Under the pieces are notes generated by a model that saw nothing but the letters and a program-made list of their open reading frames with translations, did not search any database and was not told the DNA's origin. The position numbers were made by a program, and so were the translations under genes. Below are positions 39,263-48,669 of a stretch of DNA of 64,000 bases, piece by piece (position 1 is the stretch's first letter; every line of letters begins with the position of its first letter). This DNA is from Acidobacteriaceae bacterium (GTDB lineage: Bacteria > Acidobacteriota > Terriglobia > Terriglobales > Acidobacteriaceae): assembly GCA_027449965.1 (NCBI GenBank), contig DAIDKP010000026.1:303971-367970 (forward strand), written 5' to 3'.

Positions 39263-39690
39263 ATCACGGACTTCCTCGTACTTCTCCGTACCATCTCGAA
39301 CTAGAAAATCTATTGAAAAATAAAGCATTTGTTGAGACTTGGCGTTTGGCTGAGGTCCCAGAGGTGCGTTTTGAGCCAGCCTGAAAGTGGGGTATGTTTT
39401 GGGGTACGAAACCCCGGGAAGGTGGGGTATCGTCCAAATCAGCCTCTGGAGCTGGATTATCGCGCTGTCATTGGCAAAACCTTCCGCACATCCGAATCGC
39501 TCGCTCAGGCATTCCATGCGGCATCTGTCGAAACGCTCTCCGTCCATCTCAGCGCCTGAGCAACGCATCCCACCCTGGCAACACATCTCGCCTGCGAAAC
39601 GAATTTTTCGCCGCAACAAATCTTCGCAAAAACGCACGAGGGAAATCCCCGTCGGATTTCCCTTGCGCGCTCGTCTGCGATCCCGCAAGC
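39263..39690. other. 428-bp gap after tRNA-Gln, no credible gene
   Basis: Open frames on both strands have no family signal. The minus-strand one includes antisense tRNA. The segment around 39390-39430 has three copies of GGGGTA and a GGGGTACGAAACCCC hairpin. It may be an old integration scar, but no integrase remnant or repeat of the tRNA 3' end was found. Confidence 0.5.
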
Positions 39691-42600
39691 TCAGAAATCG
39701 TAATGCAGCGCCATCTGGATCTGCCTCGGACTTCCAATCGTGTGCAGCGTAATCCCCAGGCCCGCCGGGCAACTGTAAAACCCATTGTTCGCGCCCGTCG
39801 GATTGCTCGTGCAGTTGTTCGTCGGCAGCGCGGGAGTGCCGGCCACCGGAAAGTTGTTATAAAAAGCATTCTGCGTCACGTTGTCGCCCGTCACGTCGAA
39901 GCTCGTCGTATTCGTCAGGTTGAACACCTCGAACGTATAGCGCAGCGCACCGCCCCGCTTGCCAATCGGCGTCAGCTTGGCCAGAGAAATGTTCGCTGCA
40001 CGCTGCGGAGCCTGCCGAAAGATATTGCGCTGTCCACTCACCAGAAAGTTCGTCTCATACGGATCGTTCGACGGAATCGCACCGCCCAGATCGCCCGGAT
40101 GCAGCAGCGGCACCGTGAAGCAGCTTGCCTTCAGCGCCGGATTCCCGAATGCGCCCGATGCTCCCGTCGTCGCCGTCTTTGCCGAGCATCCCGGCGCAAG
40201 CGGAACAATGGGATTCGTGATCCCGTCAAAGACACTGTAGAAAATGCTGCCCACCGCGCCCGAGTAATCCACGACGCTGAACGGTTGTCCGCTCTGCAGT
40301 ACCGTGATTCCTGTCAGGCTCCAGCCATTCGCAAACAGTCCCTTCACCGTGTCGCCCATAAAAAAGGTCGGCAGGTTGTAGGCATAAGAAAAATTCAGCA
40401 CATGCTTGCGATCAAAATCCGAAAGCCCGTAGCCGCTCCGGATATTGTTCGGATTGTCGCCGTTATAGAAAAGTCCCAGCGCGCTCTGCTCGTCGGTTGC
40501 GTGCGAAAACGTGTAAGAAACGCTGGTCTGGAAGCCATGCGAGAGCCGCTTGTCCACGTGCACCTGTAGCCCGTTGTAGGCTCCGATACCCACCGTCCGA
40601 TAATCCTCTGCCTCCGCCGAGTAGCCAATGTAAGGCACGCGCAGATCGTTGTTTCCGCCCTCATACGTATTCAGATACGGAGTCCCATCCGGCAGCGTCA
40701 GAGGATTGAAATTGCTATCCACCACCGTGTAGCCATAGGTGTAATTCTGGCTTCGAATCGGTCCCGATGGTGTCGCGATATTCGGCTGGTTAAACGGCAG
40801 CGGAATCACCTGATGCCGATCCAGATTGCCCACATATCCGATCTCAATCGCCAGGTCGCTCCTCGGCTGCCACTGCACATCCAGCGTGTAATCCATCGAA
40901 TACGGCAGCACGTTCTTGCGGTCATACACGCCCATCGAAAACGGAATCGCGCCGTTCATGATCTGATACGCATTCGGCAGAAACTGGTTGATATCCGCGG
41001 CATTTCCCGTCGGAGCCGGCCCCAGCGTCTTTCCCCACGGGTCTGAAAGATTCGCCACATTCGGATCGCACGTCGGAATATACCCCTTGTAGTATTCCGT
41101 GATGCTCGATGTCGGGCAGAGCTGCGTATTCACAAACGGCGGCGCCTGGTTCACACCAAACGGTCCACCCAGCACTTCGCCCGCCGCGTAGCCCGGCGAA
41201 AAATACGCCGACAGCTCGCCCCGGTCATAATAAATTCCAAATCCCGAACGAATCACCACCTTGTTGTTGAACTTCGGCGGAGCATACGCAATCCCGAACC
41301 GCGGAGCCATCCCCCACTGCCGTCCCGTCAGCGTCGTGTCGTGGCTGTTCTGCGCCACCACATAGCCATTGTTCGCAATCGTTCCATTCGGATTCGTCGG
41401 ATCATCCGCTGACCCGGCATTGAACAGCGACGCATCGAAGTTGAAGATGCGTCCATATTTCTCCGTCAGTCCGCCATTCCAGTCGTAGCGCAGCCCCAGC
41501 GTCAGGCTCAGGCTGGAAGTCGCCTGAAACTTGTCCTCCAGATACATCCCCACCTGATTCGCCCGATAGTAACGATTGCCATCTCCCTGAAGAAATGTCG
41601 TCGTCTGGAAGTTGTCATTCGTCGTAATCAGCCCCTGCAGAAACTGGCTGAAATCTGCCGATGCCGTCGTCCCCGCCACATTCGGCCTGCGGTCGCGACT
41701 GTTCAACTGCGTGTACGCCCAGCTTCCGCCCGTCGATATCGTATGCTTGCCTTTCGTCCAGATCGCATTCGCCGAAGGCATCAGTCGATTCTGGAAAATC
41801 CCCGTCAGCGACCCTTGATTCGATCCCGGCCCGATATTCAGCGTCTGCGTTCCCGTCGGCGTATTCGACCCCAGAATGTCCACAATCGAAACGCCCGGAT
41901 AATACGCCGAGCCAAGCGTATTCACGCCCACGCTGCTCGGGCTGAACGGCTGCTCGTTCGTGCTGTAAATCTTCTCGCGCAGAATTCCCAGATTCTCCGT
42001 CACGCTGAAGTTCGATGTCAGGATGTCGGCATTGTTGATCGTCGCCGCCTGGCTTCCGTTGTCCATGTGCTGCGAAAAGCCCGGCACATTCGAGTAGCCA
42101 TACGGCGCAACCGTAGGATCGTGCTGATAGTAGTAGCGCAGCGAAAGCGTATCCTTCGCGCTCGGAACATAATCCACATCCGCCACTGCCTGGTCGGCCG
42201 TAAACCGCGCCGTCCCTGGCAGCGAAACGTTGTACGGATGCGTCACCGTCGCCACGCTCACCGGATTCGGCACCAGCCACTTGCCCGGCTCACCATCGAT
42301 GCTCGGCTCGTTCATCAGCGCCAGCGCCACCAGCCCGCCGCCGCCCTGGCTGTTCGTAATGTTGCTCGCCGTCAGGTTGTTCTGTGACCACCCATTGTTC
42401 GATACCGCCGCCAGTCCCGACGCGCTGCGATCATCCGTCAGACCCACCGGCACCGAGAAAAACGAATAGCCCGTTTCCTGATCCGAAACATGCACATGCT
42501 GATAGCCCACAAATCCGAAGAGCTTGTTCTTGATCAGCGGCCCGCCAAAACTCCCGCCCGCCGTATAGCGATGCAACTGCGGCACCTTCATATTCGCCGG

Positions 42601-43557
42601 AATATCCGGATCCTGATTGAAAAAAAACGGCGCAGCATTGATCCAGTTCGTCCCCCGATCCAGATACAGATTCCCATGCGGCGAATTCGTTCCCGACCGC
42701 GTCGTCATCTGGATGTGCGCGCCCGATGTCGATCCCTCGGAAGCGTCATACAGCGACGCATCCACCTGCACCTCCTGAATCATCTCCGGCGCCGGAGTCG
42801 GAATCGCGTTGCCAATCGACAGATACACCGAAGCGCTGCTCTGAATCGTCCCTCCCGCCGTCGTATTCCCCACGCCCGTGTTGTTCACCACGCGCGCTGA
42901 CTCCACCTGGCTCGTGCTCTTGCCGTTGAACAGGTTCGCCCCATCAATTCCGTTCAGCAAAAACGAGTTCGACGTATCGCGCTGCCCGTTCGCCCAGATC
43001 GGCTGATTGCCCAGTCCCGAGTTCGCGCCCGTCCCGCCCGTCAACTCGGCATTCACGCCCGTCGCCAGAATCGCCAGACCCGTAAAACTACCCGTCGGCA
43101 GCGGTGCCGCCTCAATCTCGGCATGGTCCAGCACATACCCGTTCGTCGTATCCACCGAATTCAGCAGCGGCGTCGCATCCACCTCCACCGTCTCCGAACG
43201 CGATCCCACCTTCAGCTTCGGACTCACCGTCGCCGTGCGCGATGACTGCACCGCAATATGCGGCGTCCTCTGCTCGTCAAATCCCTCCGCCGAATACGTG
43301 ATCGTATACACGCCCGCCGGCAGGTTCGACAACAGATAATCTCCCGACCCGTTCGACTTCGTCACGCGCGTCAATCCCGTCTGCTCGTCCTTCGCCGTCA
43401 CGCTCGCATTCGGAATCACCCCGCCCGTACCGTCCATCACCGTCCCGGTAATCGCACCCAGCGTCTGCTGCCCCCGCGCGCTCCCGCACATCACGCACAC
43501 CGCCACCAGCACAACCCATCCCATCCAACTGCCGCGCAAACATCGAAACATACTCAA
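39691..43557 (-). CDS. Oar-like TonB-dependent receptor with carboxypeptidase-regulatory domain
   Basis: 1288 residues. A signal peptide (about 1-29, ending 'CGSARGQQ') precedes a CarboxypepD-regulatory-like domain ('GAITGTVMDGTGGVIPNASV', about 33-115). Plug-like sequence follows ('NSFLLNGIDGANLFN') and then a long barrel ending in 'IQMALHYDF' with a terminal Phe. Such giant Oar-like receptors are abundant in Acidobacteriota and are thought to import large substrates, often glycans or peptides. No neighbouring enzyme identifies the cargo. Codons are heavily C-ending, unlike the second receptor at 56.8-60.4 kb, suggesting a different history or expression level. An AtzH-like relic lies upstream. 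Confidence 0.88.
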   Translation of the reverse strand: MSMFRCLRGSWMGWVVLVAVCVMCGSARGQQTLGAITGTVMDGTGGVIPNASVTAKDEQTGLTRVTKSNGSGDYLLSNLPAGVYTITYSAEGFDEQRTPHIAVQSSRTATVSPKLKVGSRSETVEVDATPLLNSVDTTNGYVLDHAEIEAAPLPTGSFTGLAILATGVNAELTGGTGANSGLGNQPIWANGQRDTSNSFLLNGIDGANLFNGKSTSQVESARVVNNTGVGNTTAGGTIQSSASVYLSIGNAIPTPAPEMIQEVQVDASLYDASEGSTSGAHIQMTTRSGTNSPHGNLYLDRGTNWINAAPFFFNQDPDIPANMKVPQLHRYTAGGSFGGPLIKNKLFGFVGYQHVHVSDQETGYSFFSVPVGLTDDRSASGLAAVSNNGWSQNNLTASNITNSQGGGGLVALALMNEPSIDGEPGKWLVPNPVSVATVTHPYNVSLPGTARFTADQAVADVDYVPSAKDTLSLRYYYQHDPTVAPYGYSNVPGFSQHMDNGSQAATINNADILTSNFSVTENLGILREKIYSTNEQPFSPSSVGVNTLGSAYYPGVSIVDILGSNTPTGTQTLNIGPGSNQGSLTGIFQNRLMPSANAIWTKGKHTISTGGSWAYTQLNSRDRRPNVAGTTASADFSQFLQGLITTNDNFQTTTFLQGDGNRYYRANQVGMYLEDKFQATSSLSLTLGLRYDWNGGLTEKYGRIFNFDASLFNAGSADDPTNPNGTIANNGYVVAQNSHDTTLTGRQWGMAPRFGIAYAPPKFNNKVVIRSGFGIYYDRGELSAYFSPGYAAGEVLGGPFGVNQAPPFVNTQLCPTSSITEYYKGYIPTCDPNVANLSDPWGKTLGPAPTGNAADINQFLPNAYQIMNGAIPFSMGVYDRKNVLPYSMDYTLDVQWQPRSDLAIEIGYVGNLDRHQVIPLPFNQPNIATPSGPIRSQNYTYGYTVVDSNFNPLTLPDGTPYLNTYEGGNNDLRVPYIGYSAEAEDYRTVGIGAYNGLQVHVDKRLSHGFQTSVSYTFSHATDEQSALGLFYNGDNPNNIRSGYGLSDFDRKHVLNFSYAYNLPTFFMGDTVKGLFANGWSLTGITVLQSGQPFSVVDYSGAVGSIFYSVFDGITNPIVPLAPGCSAKTATTGASGAFGNPALKASCFTVPLLHPGDLGGAIPSNDPYETNFLVSGQRNIFRQAPQRAANISLAKLTPIGKRGGALRYTFEVFNLTNTTSFDVTGDNVTQNAFYNNFPVAGTPALPTNNCTSNPTGANNGFYSCPAGLGITLHTIGSPRQIQMALHYDF

Positions 43558-43858
43558 GCTGCCGCCTCACAAAAAAGGGATTCCCTCTGCATGAAAAACG
43601 CTTCCATGCCCAGGGTGCTGCAATGCGACCCACATCCGTGAGTGAGTCTGAAAAGTGTAAGCGAATCGGAGCTGAAACCCAGTCTTCTCCGCAGCCAAAA
43701 AACGCGTCAGGAGCGTACGGAATTTAGAGATACATTACAGGACAATTTCCCGATTGCAACAGCAAAGTGAACGCACTCGCCGGGTTTTCTGCCCGCCATC
43801 GATTATGTTTATAGGCCTCCTGCTCATCTGTTTATCGCGCGCCAGCCTCCCGTGCCTT
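43558..43858. other. Upstream region of the receptor gene
   Basis: About 300 bp with no supported gene. The 'GAGGCGGCAG' stretch at 43558-43567 (minus strand) lies before the receptor ATG. No clear promoter hexamers were recognised. Confidence 0.4.
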
Positions 43859-44118
43859 TCACGGCTCCGGCAATAGCGACACATGCGCCGAAACAATCCT
43901 CCATCCGAACGCAAATCGCACCCACATCTGGCTCTGCCTTCTACGCCGCACCACCCCTCCAACGACCAGAACATCTCCATCAGCGTCGCCACATCATTCG
44001 TCACCAGCGCCTCTTCGTATCGCGTATACAGCGCGCGAACCTCCGCCGCAACCTCAGGAATATTCACTTTCTCCTTCACGCATCGAGATCCATTGATCCT
44101 CCTCTGGCCAAAATTCAA
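43859..44118 (-). pseudogene. AtzH-like (DUF3225) gene with internal deletion
   Basis: The minus strand begins an intact N-terminus 'VNIPEVAAEVRALYTRYEEA' followed by 'LVTNDVATLMEMFW', the start of the AtzH/HpxZ-like SnoaL-type fold. In the next phase, from about 43940, it ends 'RQSQMWVRFAFGWRIVSAHV' plus 'SLLPEP', which is the family C-terminus, closing at the TGA 43861-43859. About 60 central residues, including 'YGYDAIRAFR'-type sequence, are missing, and the two ends are in different frames. So a deletion that is not a multiple of three has destroyed the gene. Family members accompany amidase or allophanate-type nitrogen metabolism. The original start may be a GTG at 44079. Confidence 0.65.
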
Positions 44119-44291
44119 CCATCCACTCCCACTGTGGACTACTTATGTAAACCATCCAGGTTCCGCAGACACTTTGCGTACCCGACTTGCCCGGAAACCG
44201 CCGAAGACCAATAGCACTGCGGCCACTCGATCCTCTACAACACGCTCGTCCTCCTATCCAGATGACCGACCCCGCAGCCTGATTTTCTTCG

Positions 44292-45095
44292 TCACGTCCG
44301 CAGCGGATAGAGCCGCCCGCGGTACATGGCCATCGGTTCCACCGAAAGGATGGAGATGACCAAGGCCGTGGTGTTATCGGAGCCGTCAGCCTCGACTGCC
44401 ACATCCACCAGGTTCTGCGCTATCTGGTCAAGGTTGCCCGACCGGGAGGCGATTGTGCCGATTTCGCGATCCGTCAAAGCGTCGTGCAGTCCGTCGCAAC
44501 ATAGCACTAACAGGTCGCCCACGCGCAGGCTCACCGTTCTCGTCTCTGCCGTAACAAATAACTGCGACCCGAGGGCGCGTGTCAGCACATGTCGGGATTC
44601 GGAAGTGGACGCTTCGGCTTTGGAAATCAGGCCGAGTTTGCGCTGCTCGTTCACCAGGGTGTGGTCATCGGTAACTGCGACCGCTTTGCCGTCCCGTACA
44701 TGGTAGCAGCGGGAATCGCCGACATGCGCAATGCAGGCCTGATCATGGCGCAGGGCACAGGCAACGATGGTGGTGCCGATGCCTCTGCCGCGACGCTCGC
44801 GCGTGAGTCCCTCATCGTAGACAGCGGCGTTTGCATGCTGAATGAGCCGCGGCAGAAGAGCAGGCAACGACGTGCCTTCCTGCGTCTCGGCAAAACCTGC
44901 GCACATGACCTCTACGGCCCTGGCCGAGGCTACTTCGCCCAGATCTAGCCCGCCCACTCCATCGGCAAGTACGAACAGCCAGCCTCTGGAGCGGGCCTCC
45001 TGGTGTGATCGGGGAACAAAGAAACCTAAGGAGTCCTCGTTGTTGGTCCGAATTTTCCCAGGATGAGTCGCTTGGCCAAACTCGATTTCTAGCAT
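44292..45095 (-). CDS. PP2C-family protein phosphatase
   Basis: 267 residues from the ATG at 45095 ('MLEIEFGQATHPGKIRTNNE'), which follows 'GAGGAGTGATAGCCAG'. The metal-binding motifs are all present: 'NNEDS' with Asp21, 'VLADGVGGLD' with Asp45, 'HVGDSRCYHV', 'LVLCCDGLHDALT' and 'GSDNTTALV'. Bacterial enzymes of this type reverse Ser/Thr kinase phosphorylation. A Ser/Thr kinase gene is 7.2 kb away at 52343 in the same region, a plausible but unproven partner. No membrane segment, so cytoplasmic. Confidence 0.88.
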   Translation of the reverse strand: MLEIEFGQATHPGKIRTNNEDSLGFFVPRSHQEARSRGWLFVLADGVGGLDLGEVASARAVEVMCAGFAETQEGTSLPALLPRLIQHANAAVYDEGLTRERRGRGIGTTIVACALRHDQACIAHVGDSRCYHVRDGKAVAVTDDHTLVNEQRKLGLISKAEASTSESRHVLTRALGSQLFVTAETRTVSLRVGDLLVLCCDGLHDALTDREIGTIASRSGNLDQIAQNLVDVAVEADGSDNTTALVISILSVEPMAMYRGRLYPLRT

Positions 45096-45304
45096 CTGGC
45101 TATCACTCCTCGGGAATACGGTGCATCGAAACAAGGCGGACGCTTCCAGCGCGGAGGGAAAGCGTCCGACACATCAAGAGGAACTCCCGCTTCGCACAGA
45201 ATTCTGCCGCTGCGAGGAAGCTAAGTCAGTCCGAATGCTACCGTTCCTCGACGAACGGCAGACCGGGTAAGGGTGAGTCCGGATGCATCTCCTGTTACTC
45301 TTCC

Positions 45305-47101
45305 TCAGTTGGCAGTCCCCATGTTCTTGTCATGCGTCGCCAGAAGAATTTTCCTTCCCTTCAGCTTTGACGCTCTCATGAAGTACCAGAGGCCGTAAAG
45401 ACCCCAGACGAAGGCCACGCTTAAGGCGATCAATGGCTCTTTCACCGTGCCGTAGCCAAGCGTCGGACCGATCAGGTAGAAGAGCATGCACCCTAGGTTT
45501 GCCAGCAGGCCGAAACCGGGAATCAGCATATGGCGAAGAAGACTGAAATCCGAGCGCTTGTGAAACGCCACGATACACAGAAAGCAAGTGAGCGCATAGA
45601 GGATGAACGTTCCAAAGTTGGAGGTCAGGGTCACGGCGAGCAGGGAGTTCGGCAGCATTGCCATCCTGTCATGCGAAAAGTAGCCGACGCTTGAGAAGAT
45701 GCCGTGGGGCATCGCGGCAATGGTGGAGTCGGCAGGCGCACCCGCATCTCCGAAGGCGAGCGAGACGGCGATGACGCCGATGACAGCCGAAATACCGGCC
45801 AGCGTCCAGATGGCGCGGTGCGGCGTCAGGTTCTTCGAGTGCAGCATACCGAAGTGCTCCGGAGCTTCCTCGTCGCGGCCCATGGCATAGGTCACGCGCG
45901 CGCCGGTATTCATGCAGGAAAGCGTGGTGCCGATCAGCGCCAGAAAGACCGTCGCCGCCTCGGCCAGCATGAAATATTTTCCGTGGCCGTGGCCGAAGAG
46001 ATAATCGCCGACGATGATCATCTGGTCGCCGATTGGAGCGGCGGAGCTGACCGCTGATCCCGCCGGGTATACGGTGCTCAGAAAATAGTTGGCTGCGAAA
46101 TACTCGAAGAGGTAGCACAGCACTCCCTGAATGAGCAGAGACAGAATCACCGCGATAGGAATGTGCTTCTTCGGATTCCTGGCTTCGCCGCCAAGCGCCG
46201 TACAGGATTCAAAACCGACCAGGATCAGAATGGCAACCGTCGCCTGAATCATCATCCAGTTGAAGTTGTGAATCCCGACCACAGACTTCGCTGATGGGTG
46301 ACTGACAAAGTGGCCGGTTGAGTCGGCGTAGGGATAGGCGATAGTAAATGGAACCGGATGCCCTGCTGTATCGAGCATTGGCTGAGGAATGTTGTTGGCG
46401 TCGCGGAGGATAGTTCCATCCGGCCTGGTGGCGAACTGATAGTCGTATGTGGCCAGAGTGGTGGTGTCGTACTGCGCTGCTGGCGCGCCGGTGGGATGGT
46501 TGAGGCGATAGCCAAGTAGCAGTACGCTGAACAAGACGAGTGCAGAAATCTGCACCACGTTGACTGCCACGTTCACCGCGGTCGAGGCGTTTGCGCCCCG
46601 CTGGGCGATCCATGCGACGCTGAAGGAGAACGCGACAGCCACCAGTCCGGTGAAGACGGGACCCGGATTCGAAGCGCTGATGAAGTTCGGATAAAGGAAA
46701 CCGACAATATAGCCGACGAAGATGCCAGTCACCGCGACCATCACTCCGGGATAAACCCAATAGTAGAGGTGCGATCCCCAGCCCACCACGAATTTCATGA
46801 GGCGGGCGTACTTGAACGCTTTGTCCTTCGACAACATCGCCTGTTCGGCGTAGTAGTAGCTGGATCCCGTTCCGGGATACAGCTTGGAGATTTCAGCGTA
46901 AGAGACAGCCGTTGCCAGACACAGCATCAGTGCGGCGAAGATACCGGCCCACATCGACGGCGCGGTGGATCCGGTTCCCAGTTGGATCACGAATGTGAGC
47001 CACAGGAAGGCCCCCGGAGCAATCAACGCCATCGCGTTGCTGGTCAGGCCGGTCAGTCCGAGACTTGCTTTCATTTGCCCGCTGGTTTTCTGGTCTGTCA
47101 T
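45305..47101 (-). CDS. APC-superfamily amino acid/amine permease
   Basis: 598 residues with at least 12 hydrophobic segments. Helix 1 region 'LTSNAMALIAPGAFLWLTF' is the APC unwound-helix pattern, and 'GFESCTALGGEARNPKKHIP' is the helix 6-7 region of this group. A large periplasmic insert (about 205-275, 'TTLATYDYQFATRPDGTILR') between helices is unusual in length. Members import amino acids or amines with protons or by exchange. The start follows 'CAGAGGAGAAAAT'. A porin gene is 53 bp upstream on the same strand, so they may form an outer/inner membrane uptake pair. Confidence 0.85.
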   Translation of the reverse strand: MTDQKTSGQMKASLGLTGLTSNAMALIAPGAFLWLTFVIQLGTGSTAPSMWAGIFAALMLCLATAVSYAEISKLYPGTGSSYYYAEQAMLSKDKAFKYARLMKFVVGWGSHLYYWVYPGVMVAVTGIFVGYIVGFLYPNFISASNPGPVFTGLVAVAFSFSVAWIAQRGANASTAVNVAVNVVQISALVLFSVLLLGYRLNHPTGAPAAQYDTTTLATYDYQFATRPDGTILRDANNIPQPMLDTAGHPVPFTIAYPYADSTGHFVSHPSAKSVVGIHNFNWMMIQATVAILILVGFESCTALGGEARNPKKHIPIAVILSLLIQGVLCYLFEYFAANYFLSTVYPAGSAVSSAAPIGDQMIIVGDYLFGHGHGKYFMLAEAATVFLALIGTTLSCMNTGARVTYAMGRDEEAPEHFGMLHSKNLTPHRAIWTLAGISAVIGVIAVSLAFGDAGAPADSTIAAMPHGIFSSVGYFSHDRMAMLPNSLLAVTLTSNFGTFILYALTCFLCIVAFHKRSDFSLLRHMLIPGFGLLANLGCMLFYLIGPTLGYGTVKEPLIALSVAFVWGLYGLWYFMRASKLKGRKILLATHDKNMGTAN

Positions 47102-47154
47102 ATTTTCTCCTCTGAATGTGAGTTCCTGTCTATGGGTGATCCCTTCCCTTACGG

Positions 47155-48354
47155 TCAGGGAGAGACGATTGCCATCATGCCGATGCTCAATGTGGACTGC
47201 GCATCCACCAGGCTGCTTACACCTTTGTGGAAGAACTGTTTATTGGACCAGTCGTGCCGATACTCAAGACGCCCGAGAAAGCGCGACTTGAACGCCTTGT
47301 GTTCATACGTCATCGTGACTTCCCTTACAGTCTGGGCGAGGCCGGTGCTGAAACCCTCCTTGTCATCCAGTTGTTCCACGCGCCCTGCAAATGCCTGCTG
47401 TGAAGTGATCTGTTCGTGCGCGGCTAGCGCAACGCCTCCCCAGTTTGCGTTTGACTCCGGCAGGTTTGCGGTGGCATCCGTATGGTTGTGATCGTAATCC
47501 AGGTTGATATACGCGTTGAACTTTGCGGTTGGCGTGAGTAGCAGAGTGGTATCCAGAAGGTTGCGATACATGTTGAGTCCATTGCTTCTCTCTGGACCGG
47601 TGTATACGTCGGCCGACCAGGTGTACCTGGGTCGCGTTACGGTGCTATTGATGCTGCCGGTTGGTCCGCCCTGATTATTGACCGTATTATTCCATCCATT
47701 CACCAATTGTGCGCCGACTGTCCAGAATTTATTGACAGGGGTCGTGGAGCGGAGGCCGAAGTGGTAGTAGGGAGTGGCCCAGGAAAAAAGGAGCGAACGA
47801 GAATAGTTCCAGTCATCCTTGGCTTCAATCACCTCGACTCCGGCGTAGGTGACGAACTGCCCCAGGTCAAACTCGCTGCCGTGCGACTTGCGAGGCGTGT
47901 AGGAGACGTAAGCCTGTTCCAGATAGTTGTCGTCGTATTTTGTCGTGTCGGGATGGAGAATCGCGTTGACACGACCGAATACCACATCGGCATGGATCCC
48001 GACCGGGTTTGGACCTCGATTCAAAGTAATTCGGGCCTCAGCCAGATCAAATTGATCCGTTCGATCGTTGAAGTTGTAGAGGTCGTTCAGGCCGTCATTG
48101 GGATGGTTGTTATTCAGACTGCCGTAACCGTCGAGATAGGCGCTCCAGTCAACTCCGGCGAAGCGCCAGTTGACCGGTGTAGCCGGGCCGGAGGAGGGTG
48201 CTGGTGAAAGTGCTGTCACCTGTGCCACCGCAGGCGCAGATGCGGATGACAGGCTCTGCGTCCAAGCCGTGATGGACACTCCCAGTGCGGCGCAGAAGCA
48301 CGCAATGACCCGAAGGATACGATCTATAGTCAGATACAAACAAATAGTCCTCAT
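47155..48354 (-). CDS. Outer membrane porin, BBP2-like beta-barrel
   Basis: 399 residues with a signal peptide (about 1-33, 'VIACFCAALGVSITAWTQ'). The barrel part begins 'GVDWSAYLDGYGSLNNNHPN' and contains 'QFDLAEARITLNRGPNPVGI' and 'LGQFVTYAGVEVIEAKDDWN', typical of BBP2 (beta-barrel porin-2). It ends '...TLSIGMMAIVSP' rather than with an aromatic residue. Likely a small-solute channel. It is on the same strand as, and upstream of, the APC permease. Its start is 315 bp from the divergent histidine kinase gene, sharing a regulatory region with a large inverted repeat. Confidence 0.75.
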   Translation of the reverse strand: MRTICLYLTIDRILRVIACFCAALGVSITAWTQSLSSASAPAVAQVTALSPAPSSGPATPVNWRFAGVDWSAYLDGYGSLNNNHPNDGLNDLYNFNDRTDQFDLAEARITLNRGPNPVGIHADVVFGRVNAILHPDTTKYDDNYLEQAYVSYTPRKSHGSEFDLGQFVTYAGVEVIEAKDDWNYSRSLLFSWATPYYHFGLRSTTPVNKFWTVGAQLVNGWNNTVNNQGGPTGSINSTVTRPRYTWSADVYTGPERSNGLNMYRNLLDTTLLLTPTAKFNAYINLDYDHNHTDATANLPESNANWGGVALAAHEQITSQQAFAGRVEQLDDKEGFSTGLAQTVREVTMTYEHKAFKSRFLGRLEYRHDWSNKQFFHKGVSSLVDAQSTLSIGMMAIVSP

Positions 48355-48669
48355 CGATGTAAACTTGCCCTGCCCATTAAAAATTGCCGGAGAGTGGCCT
48401 AAAGCCGTTTACACTTGCTGATGTATCCGGCAGTTTTTAGATTGAGTAGTGCTTGGATTTATATGAACAAGGAAGGCATGAGGAAAACATGAAGACGTCA
48501 TACACTGATCCATCGAAATTGAGTTGCGGGATTGAGTACCGTCCGTGAAACAGTTCTTCGAAGAACATTTTACGGACGGTGTACGGGAGATATTTATCTT
48601 TGAAGGGCGCGGTCGGCCCGGAGCCTGCGGTATCGCTGCTTCAGTCCGGCGCAACAGGAATTCTCCGAT
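48355..48669. promoter_or_regulatory. Divergent regulatory region between porin and histidine kinase
   Basis: 315 bp with no supported gene. It contains the 43-bp inverted repeat at 48538-48580 and AT-rich stretches near 48380 and 48440. Promoter hexamers were not assigned with confidence. Confidence 0.55.
48538..48580. repeat. 43-bp imperfect palindrome
   Basis: Outer arms ACCGTCCGT (48538-48546) and ACGGACGGT (48572-48580) flank an inner GTTCTTCGAAGAAC (48553-48566). Mismatches separate the two parts. It could be an operator for a dimeric regulator or form an RNA hairpin ahead of the kinase gene. Confidence 0.8.

Noticed and set aside
39200..39772. 190-codon minus-strand frame running into tRNA-Gln
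   Set aside because: Its end is the antisense of the tRNA, a known source of false protein calls. The rest shows no family.
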